Notes under the pieces: model-generated
The model's database searches: none
Told to the model about the DNA's origin: nothing
Seen by the model: only the letters and a program-made list of their open reading frames with translations
Part shown: positions 1 through 6,538 of the stretch, piece after piece
Numbering within the stretch: position 1 is the first letter of the stretch
Layout of the letters: every line of letters starts with the position of its first letter
From: Candidatus Omnitrophota bacterium
GTDB lineage: Bacteria > Omnitrophota > Omnitrophia > Omnitrophales > Aquincolibacteriaceae
Direction: 5' to 3'
DNA: 12,542 nt
Assembly: GCA_023246985.1 (NCBI GenBank)
Contig: JAHFHJ010000031.1
Coordinates: 1-12,542, forward strand
Program-made: the position numbers and the translations under genes

Positions 1-2
1 TG

Positions 3-839
3 CGGATGAAAGAGGCGCTTATCTGGAGCGCTGTTTGGACCGGGGCGGCCCTCCTCTTTAACTGGGGGATCTATGCGGTCAAGGGAAAAGAGCTCGCGCT
101 CCAATTTTTGGCCGGTTATGTGCTGGAGCGAACGCTGAGCTTTGATAACCTTTTCGTGTTCCTTCTCGTCTTCAACTATTTTCAGCTTCCGAACATCCAT
201 CATCATAAGGTGCTCTTTTGGGGGATCTTTGGCGCTCTGATCTTCCGGGCTATTTTCATCGCGTGCGGGATTGGCTTATTGCACTACTTTACCTGGATGA
301 TCTATGTTTTCGGAGCGATCCTCGTTTGGACCGGGGTCAAACTTGCTTTTGAGAAAGACGCGAAGGTGGAACCCGAGAAGAACATTTTCGTGAAGGGAGT
401 CCGTCGCCTTTTTCCGGTCTCGGACTCTTACGGCGGGGGGAAATTTTTTACCCGCGAGAACGGGATCCTTTTCGCGACACCCCTGATGGTAATTCTGGTC
501 GTGATCGAATCCACCGATATTGTTTTTGCGGTGGATTCCATTCCGGCGGTACTGGCCATTTCGAGGGATCCGTTCATCGTCTATACCTCGAATATTTTCG
601 CGATCCTCGGCCTTCGGGCCCTCTATTTCGCCATCGCGGAACTGATGCGGCTTTTTCATCTTCTCCATTACGGCCTTTCACTGATCCTGGCGCTGATCGG
701 CATCAAGATGTTAATCGTTTCTTTCGTTCACATCCCGACCGCGGTCGCGTTGAGCGCCATATTATTTATCTTGGCAGCGTCGATCATTGCCTCTATAATT
801 TGGCCTTTAAAATCAGGGGAGACAAGCTCGAACTCCTGA
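3..839 (+). CDS. alx: TerC/Alx-family integral membrane protein, N-terminus cut by the window edge
   Basis: This is a multi-pass inner-membrane protein of the TerC family, whose characterised members (Alx, MntP-like TerC proteins) are tied to manganese export and protection of secreted enzymes. About seven hydrophobic segments are visible. Counting from the ATG at 6, the conserved acidic motifs are present: E41 and D47 in ERTLSFDNLF, and E168, D171 and D177 in ESTDIVFAVDSIPA. These are the family's probable metal-binding residues. PFIVYTSNIFAILGLRALYF is also typical. E. coli Alx has about 38 residues before the point matching this ATG, and the frame stays open to the left edge (CGG at 3-5). 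The methionine at 6 is therefore probably internal and the real start lies outside. Any upstream regulator, such as the Mn-responsive yybP-ykoY riboswitch common in this family, cannot be seen. A 59-base gap without a terminator separates it from hppA. Confidence 0.93.
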   Translation, partial: RMKEALIWSAVWTGAALLFNWGIYAVKGKELALQFLAGYVLERTLSFDNLFVFLLVFNYFQLPNIHHHKVLFWGIFGALIFRAIFIACGIGLLHYFTWMIYVFGAILVWTGVKLAFEKDAKVEPEKNIFVKGVRRLFPVSDSYGGGKFFTRENGILFATPLMVILVVIESTDIVFAVDSIPAVLAISRDPFIVYTSNIFAILGLRALYFAIAELMRLFHLLHYGLSLILALIGIKMLIVSFVHIPTAVALSAILFILAASIIASIIWPLKSGETSSNS

Positions 840-898
840 CCCGCGGGACGAGCCTTCATTTTTATCCGTAACACTCAAAATACCAAGGAGGCATTTAG

Positions 899-3166
899 AT
901 GTTAGAGTTTTTTTCAGCTTTTAAAGAGCTTTCCCGCGGCGAGACCGTCGCGCTTTGGACGGTGCTTGGCACGGCCATTGCCGGTCTTTTTTATGCCGGT
1001 TTTCTGATGATTCAGGTCCTTCGCGAGGACCAGGGAACGGCAGAGATGCGAAAGATATCGAGCGCTATACGCACGGGATCGAACGCGTATCTCGGCCAGC
1101 AGTTCAAGGCCATCAGTTTTCTCGTTTTCATCGTCTTTGCGATTCTTTATTTCACGGCGGGTGAGAAATACATCGGCGTCGGACGGGCTTGCGCCTTTAT
1201 CATGGGCTCTATTTTTTCCGCGTTCGTGGGTTGGGCGGGAATGAACCTGGCGGTGCGCGGGAACGTCCGCGTCGCCGCGGCGGCTGACCGAAAAAGTTTC
1301 GGAGACGCTCTGAAAATCGCTTACCGCACCGGAACGATTACGGGGATGCTCACGGACGGCCTCGGCCTTTTGGGCGGCACGGTCATTTTTATGATCTACG
1401 GGATGCGGGCTTATGAAGTCCTGCTCGGTTTTGGGTTTGGCGGCACGCTTCTCGCGCTTTTCATGCGTGTCGGCGGCGGTATTTTTACGAAAGCCGCGGA
1501 CGTGGGTGCGGACCTGGTCGGCAAAATCGAAAAGAACATTCCGGAAGACGATCCGCGCAACGCCGCGACCATTGCCGACAATGTCGGCGACAATGTCGGA
1601 GATTGCGCCGGAATGGCCGCGGATATTTTTGAGTCGTATGAAGTGACGATCGTCGCGGCCATGATCCTTGGCTGGGCGTCCTTCGGACACAAAGGCGTGA
1701 TCTTTCCGCTCCTCGTGCGCGCGATCGGCGTCTTCAGCTCGATCATCGGGACTTACATGGTTCGCACCAAGGAGTCTGTGCGCGACGCGATGAAGGCGAT
1801 CAATATCGGCTTCATCTCTTCCGCGGCGATCTCGATCGTCGGTTTTGCGATCGTGGGATTTTTCTACCTCCGTTTCACGGGCATTCAGCATCCGGTTTGG
1901 GTCAGCCTCGGCGTCGAGGGACTTGATATGCGGCCGGTGTGGACAACCCTTGTGGGGATTCTTCTAGCGATCACGCTGAACCGCGTGACCGAACATTTCA
2001 CGGATACAAAGAATAAACCGGTTCAACAAGTCGCCGAAGCCTGCCAAACGGGACACGCGACGAACATTCTTGCCGGATTTGCCGTGGGTCTTGAAAGTAC
2101 GGTGTGGGCGATCATCGTGATCTCGATTTCGATCGTTATTTCCGCCATGATCTACACGGGCACCAATCCGACCTTTGTGGCCTACGGCGTTGCGATGTGC
2201 GGGATCGGGATGCTCACGCTTACCGGCAACAATATTTCCATGGACGTGTTCGGGCCTGTGGCGGATAACGCCAACGGCATTGGGGAAATGGCGCATCTGG
2301 GCAAAGACGCGCGTCAAATCCTCTCGGATCTCGACGCGGTGGGGAATACCACCAAGGCCATTACCAAAGGGATCGCGATCGGGTCGGCGGTGGTCGCGGC
2401 CATCTCGCTTTTCAACGCGTTCATCACCGATATCAGTCATTTGATCCATCAAACCTACGAAGCGGTCGCGGCATCACTCTCGATCTCCTTCCCGAACGTG
2501 TTTGTCGGGCTTTTGATCGGCGGCGCGATCCCGTTCCTTTTTAGCGCGCTCACCATTCGCGCGGTCGGCCGCGCGGCTTTCTTGATCGTTTATGAAGTTC
2601 GTGAACAGCTCAAGGATGCGGCCGTCTGGGCCGGGACGAAACTTCCCGATTACGCGCGCGTCGTGGCTATTTGCACGACGGCCGCGCAAAAAGAATTGAT
2701 CCGTCCGGCACTTCTTGCAATCCTCGCGCCAATCCTGGTGGGATTTCTCCTCAAGAAAGAAGCGCTCGGAGGTTTCCTTGCGGGCATGATTCTCTCCGGC
2801 CAGCTTCTTGCGGTCTTCATGTCGAACGCGGGCGGCGCTTGGGATAATGCCAAGAAGATGATCGAAGACGGCGCTTATGACGGTAAAGGGTCCGAGGCTC
2901 ACAAGGCTTCCGTGACCGGGGATACGGTCGGTGATCCGTTGAAGGACACCGCGGGTCCGGCGCTTAATCCGCTCATCAAGGTCATGAACATGGTAGCGCT
3001 TTTGGCGATCCCGATTGTGGTGAAGTTTGAAAATTCTTCCGCGGCGTTCTGGGGGTCCGGGATCGTGACGATCGCTCTGATCGGGTTTGTATTGCGCGAT
3101 CCGGAATCGAAAAAAACGGCAATCAAGCAAAAAGCCGTAGAAACGCAAGTGGCTCATATCAAATAA
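899..3166 (+). CDS. hppA: K+-independent H+-translocating membrane pyrophosphatase
   Basis: The protein hydrolyses pyrophosphate at the inner membrane and pumps protons. It has 755 residues, within the family range, and about 16 hydrophobic helices. The pyrophosphate/Mg-binding loop begins at D201 (DVGADLVGKIE...PEDDPRN) and continues into ADNVGDNVGDCAGMAADIFE. A second acidic loop starts at N444 (NNISMDVFGPVADNANGI), and C-terminal ones are at S642 (SNAGGAWDNAKK) and D675 (GDTVGDPLKDTAGP). All catalytic aspartates and lysines appear intact. The subtype-deciding motif is GNTTKAIT with K486 and T489. K+-dependent enzymes have A and G at these two positions, so this is the K+-independent class, which pumps H+. 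The ATG at 899 is well supported by AAGGAGG at 885-891, seven bases upstream. A terminator-like hairpin follows at 3189-3224. It may share a transcript with the TerC gene 59 bases upstream. Confidence 0.97.
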   Translation: MLEFFSAFKELSRGETVALWTVLGTAIAGLFYAGFLMIQVLREDQGTAEMRKISSAIRTGSNAYLGQQFKAISFLVFIVFAILYFTAGEKYIGVGRACAFIMGSIFSAFVGWAGMNLAVRGNVRVAAAADRKSFGDALKIAYRTGTITGMLTDGLGLLGGTVIFMIYGMRAYEVLLGFGFGGTLLALFMRVGGGIFTKAADVGADLVGKIEKNIPEDDPRNAATIADNVGDNVGDCAGMAADIFESYEVTIVAAMILGWASFGHKGVIFPLLVRAIGVFSSIIGTYMVRTKESVRDAMKAINIGFISSAAISIVGFAIVGFFYLRFTGIQHPVWVSLGVEGLDMRPVWTTLVGILLAITLNRVTEHFTDTKNKPVQQVAEACQTGHATNILAGFAVGLESTVWAIIVISISIVISAMIYTGTNPTFVAYGVAMCGIGMLTLTGNNISMDVFGPVADNANGIGEMAHLGKDARQILSDLDAVGNTTKAITKGIAIGSAVVAAISLFNAFITDISHLIHQTYEAVAASLSISFPNVFVGLLIGGAIPFLFSALTIRAVGRAAFLIVYEVREQLKDAAVWAGTKLPDYARVVAICTTAAQKELIRPALLAILAPILVGFLLKKEALGGFLAGMILSGQLLAVFMSNAGGAWDNAKKMIEDGAYDGKGSEAHKASVTGDTVGDPLKDTAGPALNPLIKVMNMVALLAIPIVVKFENSSAAFWGSGIVTIALIGFVLRDPESKKTAIKQKAVETQVAHIK

Positions 3167-3188
3167 AAGGTGGAAAAATAAAATCGAA

Positions 3189-3224
3189 CGAGGGGGTTGA
3201 TCTCTAAACCCCCTCGCTTTATTT
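3189..3224 (+). terminator. Intrinsic terminator-like hairpin after hppA
   Basis: Bases 3189-3198 (CGAGGGGGTT) pair perfectly with 3207-3216 (AACCCCCTCG), giving a 10-bp stem with an 8-base loop. The T-rich tail CTTTATTTAT follows. It lies 22 bases after the hppA stop. The stem contains the TTG at 3197 that would otherwise start the next gene's frame, which argues against that start. Only about 12 bases separate the tail from the likely start of the next gene. The hairpin could therefore act as a partial terminator or attenuator. A TAAAAT box at 3179-3184, just before it, is a possible -10 element without a good -35. Confidence 0.75.
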
Positions 3225-3235
3225 ATAAAACTGTT

Positions 3236-4963
3236 ATGGCAGTCATGATCAAGCGGGTCGAAAGACCCCGTGAACTTAAATGGTACCATGCCGGCGCCAT
3301 GCTCTACGGCGACTGGGGCACCTCCAAGGCCTATGTCCTCGGCATTGCTTTTGCCCTGGCGGGTCATGCCTCGTGGTTTTTTCTCGGTCTCATGTCGCTT
3401 TTTATGGTCCTGATCGGGACCTGCTACATGACCATTTGCCGCATCTATCCGGACGGAGGCGGCGTTTATTCCTCGGTCAAGCACCGTTCCCAGACGCTCG
3501 CGGTGATCGGCGCTCTTCTCCTGGTCGCGGATTATGTGGTAACTGTTTCGTTGAGCGTGCTTGACGCTTTCCATTACTTCAATGTTCCGAATCCGGAGCT
3601 TTGGGCGATCAGCGCGATCCTTTCGATCGGAGCCATCAATTGGGTCGGGCCGTCGAAAGGCGGCGCCGTCGCGGCCGTGATCGCCCTTTTCGCGTCGCTC
3701 GCGGCGTTGACCCTTTTTGTTTTTACCGTGCCGAGCTTTTCTCATGTCCAGCTTGCGATGCCGGCCGGCGGATTCATCAAAAATTGGCCTGTTTTTGTCG
3801 GGATCGTGCTGGCGCTTTCAGGCGTGGAGGCCATCGCGAATATGACGGGTGTGATGGTGGAACCGGTCGCGAAAACTTCCCGGCGGGCGATCTTGCCGGT
3901 GCTGATCGAAGTATCGCTTTTGACATTTCTTCTGGGAGTCGCGATGAATGCGATTCCTGGTTTGACGGGGCACACAGCCGACATGCTTCGCGCGCTTGGT
4001 AATTACTTTATCGGCCCGTGGTACGGCGCCGTGATATCGATCATTTTCGGTTTTCTGCTCCTTTCCGCGGGGAACACTGCGATCATGGGGCTTGTGAGCA
4101 TTCAGTTCGCCATGGCCAAGGACCGCGAATTGCCGCCTATTTTTTCGAAGCTCAATCGTTTTGGAATGCCGTGGCTCGCGTTGATCATCGCGACACTGGC
4201 GCCGGTTCTTGTGCTGATTGTAGAGAAAGATATCGTCCACTTGGCTGCCCTTTACGCGATCGGCGTGGTGGGCGCCATTGCGCTCAATCTCGGGACCTGC
4301 GCCACGAATTTTTCGATTCGATTAAAACCTTGGGAACGCGTCCTGTTAACCTCGGGCGGAATCATCACTCTTTTTATTGAAGTCACGATCGCGATCCAGA
4401 AACAGAACGCGCTTTTCTTCGTCCTGACCATTATAGGGGTCGGTCTCATCCTGCGTCATGCCGCCAAAGTGATCGCGCCGGTGACGATGCCGGCATTGGC
4501 TTCGGAAGTGAATGTACTGACCGTGGCGGAGGCCAAAGAGCTCTCATCTCTTTACAAGAGCACGGCCATGGTGGCGCTTCGCTCCGTCAATCCCGTGCTG
4601 CTTGAAGAGGCGGCCTTGCACGTTAAGGCGATGGGCGAGAATTCGGTTTATTTGAGCTATGTGGAAGCAACGCCTCCGTCGCCCGAGCTGCCGACTGAGA
4701 TTGAACCTTCCCGGGAGTCCGTGGAAATTCTTGCCGGGGCCCAGGAAGAGATGGAAAAACACGGGATCACGGCCGTGCCTATCTGGCAGATCGGGGAGAA
4801 TCCCGGCCGCCTGATCGCGCGCGCGGCCCAGGAGCTGGGCGTTAAAACGGTCGCAATCGGAGCTACGAAACGCAGCGCACTCATCAATCTTTTGCGCGGG
4901 GACGTGCTACGCGTTCTTGCCCATAACCTCCCCAGAGCGTGCCATTTATTGATTGTCGGTTAG
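3236..4963 (+). CDS. KimA-like APC-superfamily (K+) transporter with C-terminal USP-like domain
   Basis: This is a 575-residue inner-membrane transporter: about 12 helices (residues ~15-420) plus a cytoplasmic C-terminal universal-stress-protein-like domain (~440-575). It is an APC-superfamily protein. From memory of B. subtilis KimA (YdaO), a K+/H+ symporter, the layout and motifs match: YPDGGGVY, ADYVVTVSLSV, LSGVEAIAN, SAGNTAIMG. KimA's K+-site residues D36, Y43, D117, T121 and T230 correspond to D26, Y33, D99, T103 and S195 here, with the same 7- and 4-residue spacings. K+ uptake is therefore more likely than amino acid transport, although a generic amino acid permease is possible. The USP ATP motif G-x2-G-x9-G-S/T reads G542-AT-K545-x9-G555-D556, so it is degenerate. 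The frame extends to a TTG at 3197, but that lies inside the hppA terminator stem. ATG 3236 or 3245 is preferred, though neither has a clear Shine-Dalgarno sequence. Confidence 0.85.
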   Translation: MAVMIKRVERPRELKWYHAGAMLYGDWGTSKAYVLGIAFALAGHASWFFLGLMSLFMVLIGTCYMTICRIYPDGGGVYSSVKHRSQTLAVIGALLLVADYVVTVSLSVLDAFHYFNVPNPELWAISAILSIGAINWVGPSKGGAVAAVIALFASLAALTLFVFTVPSFSHVQLAMPAGGFIKNWPVFVGIVLALSGVEAIANMTGVMVEPVAKTSRRAILPVLIEVSLLTFLLGVAMNAIPGLTGHTADMLRALGNYFIGPWYGAVISIIFGFLLLSAGNTAIMGLVSIQFAMAKDRELPPIFSKLNRFGMPWLALIIATLAPVLVLIVEKDIVHLAALYAIGVVGAIALNLGTCATNFSIRLKPWERVLLTSGGIITLFIEVTIAIQKQNALFFVLTIIGVGLILRHAAKVIAPVTMPALASEVNVLTVAEAKELSSLYKSTAMVALRSVNPVLLEEAALHVKAMGENSVYLSYVEATPPSPELPTEIEPSRESVEILAGAQEEMEKHGITAVPIWQIGENPGRLIARAAQELGVKTVAIGATKRSALINLLRGDVLRVLAHNLPRACHLLIVG

Positions 4964-5036
4964 CGCCTTTTGGGAGTATGCTATTCCGCGGAAGGGGTCG
5001 CTTGGAACCTTACGATCCTTGTCGGAGACTTGATTT

Positions 5037-5133
5037 CTATACCCAACGAAATTGAATCTGCGGAAGTCGGAAGCGAATCTGTAGAGGAAACGCGGCCCCA
5101 AAAAGTTCGCAATCCTAATTTCGTTGGGTATAG
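5037..5133. repeat. 17-bp perfect inverted repeat with 63-base spacer
   Basis: CTATACCCAACGAAATT at 5037-5053 is exactly reverse-complementary to AATTTCGTTGGGTATAG at 5117-5133. The element spans 97 bases in the 282-base gap between the KimA-like gene and the small secreted-protein gene. It could be a small non-autonomous element with terminal inverted repeats or a structured RNA. No target-site duplication is seen directly outside the ends. The spacer encodes nothing recognisable. Confidence 0.7.
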
Positions 5134-5144
5134 TACCGTTCTCC

Positions 5145-5213
5145 ATCCCGACTTTGATTTTCTTTTCATGAATGGCAGTCGGGATTGCCCCAATTTCAAC
5201 TTCGTTGAAATTG
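5145..5213. repeat. Two further hairpins in the same gap
   Basis: ATCCCGAC (5145-5152) pairs with GTCGGGAT (5178-5185) across 25 bases. CAATTTCAAC (5191-5200) pairs with GTTGAAATTG (5204-5213) across a 3-base loop, forming a tight 10-bp AT-rich hairpin. With the 17-bp repeat just upstream, this makes a run of three inverted repeats ending 32 bases before the next start codon. The 3' arm of the last hairpin contains TTGAAA (5205-5210). With TATTTT at 5228-5233 after 17 bases, it could form a sigma70-type promoter, but the leader would be only a few bases long, so this is weak. The rest of 4964-5036 shows nothing identifiable. Confidence 0.6.
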
Positions 5214-5245
5214 ATAAGTATTGGGACTATTTTCAGGGACGAGGC

Positions 5246-5563
5246 ATGAGAACTTTTAAAATCCCGACCGTTTTTTTAATTTTAATGCTATCCGCTTCAG
5301 GGATGCTCCGCGCGGAATGGTTCGACGGCGAGGTCCAGAAGATCGACGCCAAAGCCGGGACGATCACGATCAGCGAGATCGATCCGATCACGAACACCGA
5401 AGAAAAAGAAGAAATCCTGGTCGATGACGCTACGATCTTTTCAGGGGTAAGTTCCCTTAAGGACATCCGCAAAAACGATAATGTCACGATTGAGGCCCGG
5501 TATGACGAGCCGGCCGATGTCTGGAGAGCCGTTTCCGTCGAGGTCGCCGAGGCCGGCGCGTGA
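5246..5563 (+). CDS. Small secreted hypothetical protein (105 aa)
   Basis: The N-terminus is a clear signal peptide: MRTFK, then a hydrophobic core at residues 6-20, then a likely signal peptidase site after A23 (LRA/EW). The mature part of about 82 residues is acidic and rich in alternating hydrophobic residues (FDGEVQKID, GTITISEID, EEILVDDATIF, DNVTIEARYD). This suggests a small beta-barrel that would act outside the inner membrane. It resembles DUF5666/OB-like periplasmic proteins in style, but no family assignment is secure. The frame is open back to a TTG at 4970. The ATG at 5246 is chosen because it has the signal peptide right behind it and GAGG at 5241-5244 (close spacing), and the upstream translation looks non-coding. 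Its last codons overlap the next gene by four bases, so the two are probably translated together. Confidence 0.72.
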   Translation: MRTFKIPTVFLILMLSASGMLRAEWFDGEVQKIDAKAGTITISEIDPITNTEEKEEILVDDATIFSGVSSLKDIRKNDNVTIEARYDEPADVWRAVSVEVAEAGA

Positions 5564-6492
5564 AAGCTCGGGCAGTTGACAAGATCTTGAAACCCCGGGC
5601 GCGATATAAAAAAAATCCTCCGGCACGAAAACATTCTCACTGCTTTGGAATTTTGACCACCCCTGCCAAAGACATCTTTCATTCCAGTTATCACCGCGGG
5701 CTCCTCTCGGGGATCGTGCCGCGCATCAAGGCGGTGAAGGGCCGGATGAAGATCCTCATGATGCCTTTTCAACCTTATCGGAGTCTCGAGGAAATACTCT
5801 GCCGTCATGATCTGGACGGGCTTTTGATCCTGACATGGCGCTGGATTCATCCTTCGATCGCGCGGCTCATTGAAACGACACGCCATTCCCGGGTTCTTGT
5901 CGTAAATGATCCCGTCCCGGGGCTTCGGGTGAATAGCGTCTACGCGGACACGGATGCCGGCATGGCCCAGGCCGTCGCGCATCTTGTGAAAAAAGGTTTC
6001 CATAAAATCGGCATGCTTCACGGGCCATGGAAAGTTTCGTTTAAGATCAGAAAGAAAAAAATTAAGGTTCCGTTTATTGATACCCGACTCAAAGTCGAGG
6101 GACTGATCCGGGCGCTTAAGGCCAAACGGCTCCTTTGGGATCGGGGCTGGTTTCGTTCCGGGGCCGCCAATAGCGAAACGGAAGGATATCGCGTGATGAA
6201 AAACTGGCTGCGCGAAAAGGATCTTCCCGAAGCCATTGTTTGCGGAAACGACGACCTTGCTTTCGGCGCGCTCAAAGCCATGAAAAAATCCGGGAAAAAT
6301 CTGGCCGTGATCGGTTTTGACGATAACGAGCGCGCGAAAAGTTTCAACCCGCCTCTCACGACCGTCCGTCAGCCCCTGGCACAAATGGGGAGGGATGCGG
6401 TGGAGATCCTGATCCGGCAGATCCATGGCTCTTTGCTCCGGCCCGTTTCAAAAAAATATCTCCCCCGACTCATCGTCCGGAAAACCGCGTAG
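5560..6492 (+). CDS. LacI-family periplasmic-binding-protein-like domain protein without helix-turn-helix
   Basis: The 310 residues are nearly all a LacI/GalR-type ligand-binding domain. It starts at FGILTTP (29-35) and runs through VNSVYADTDAGMAQAVAHLV, GFHKIGMLHGP and DLPEAIVCGNDDLAFGALKAM, to VIGFDDNERAKSFNPPLTTV (250-269) and a typical C-terminus. Normal members carry about 60 residues of HTH plus hinge first. Here only about 28 precede the domain, and ARYKKNPPARKHSH looks like the tail of the hinge region. The start is GTG 5560, overlapping the previous stop (GTGA). In-frame stops at 5479, 5491 and 5503 leave no room for an HTH upstream. No signal peptide is visible, so it is probably cytoplasmic. 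It may be a ligand sensor acting through a partner, or a regulator that lost its DNA-binding domain. The ligand, presumably a sugar-like molecule, is unknown. Confidence 0.85.
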   Translation: MKARAVDKILKPRARYKKNPPARKHSHCFGILTTPAKDIFHSSYHRGLLSGIVPRIKAVKGRMKILMMPFQPYRSLEEILCRHDLDGLLILTWRWIHPSIARLIETTRHSRVLVVNDPVPGLRVNSVYADTDAGMAQAVAHLVKKGFHKIGMLHGPWKVSFKIRKKKIKVPFIDTRLKVEGLIRALKAKRLLWDRGWFRSGAANSETEGYRVMKNWLREKDLPEAIVCGNDDLAFGALKAMKKSGKNLAVIGFDDNERAKSFNPPLTTVRQPLAQMGRDAVEILIRQIHGSLLRPVSKKYLPRLIVRKTA

Positions 6493-6493
6493 C

Positions 6494-6538
6494 AGCCTTG
6501 AGGCCCAAGCCATGAGGCTTGAGGAACCGCTCAAGGCT
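6494..6538. repeat. Nested hairpin after the LacI-like gene
   Basis: AGCCTTGAG (6494-6502) pairs with CTCAAGGCT (6530-6538). Inside it, CAAGCC (6506-6511) pairs with GGCTTG (6516-6521) around the loop ATGA. It begins two bases after the stop of the LacI-like gene. There is no T-run after it, so it is a doubtful intrinsic terminator and may be a repeat-derived palindrome. Confidence 0.5.

Noticed and set aside
3197..3235. TTG start of the KimA-like transporter
   Set aside because: The codon is inside the stem of the hppA terminator and the added residues are not like the family N-terminus.
4970..5245. N-terminal extension of the small secreted protein from TTG 4970
   Set aside because: It would place about 92 residues of non-coding-looking sequence, spanning the inverted repeats, in front of a clear signal peptide that starts at 5246.
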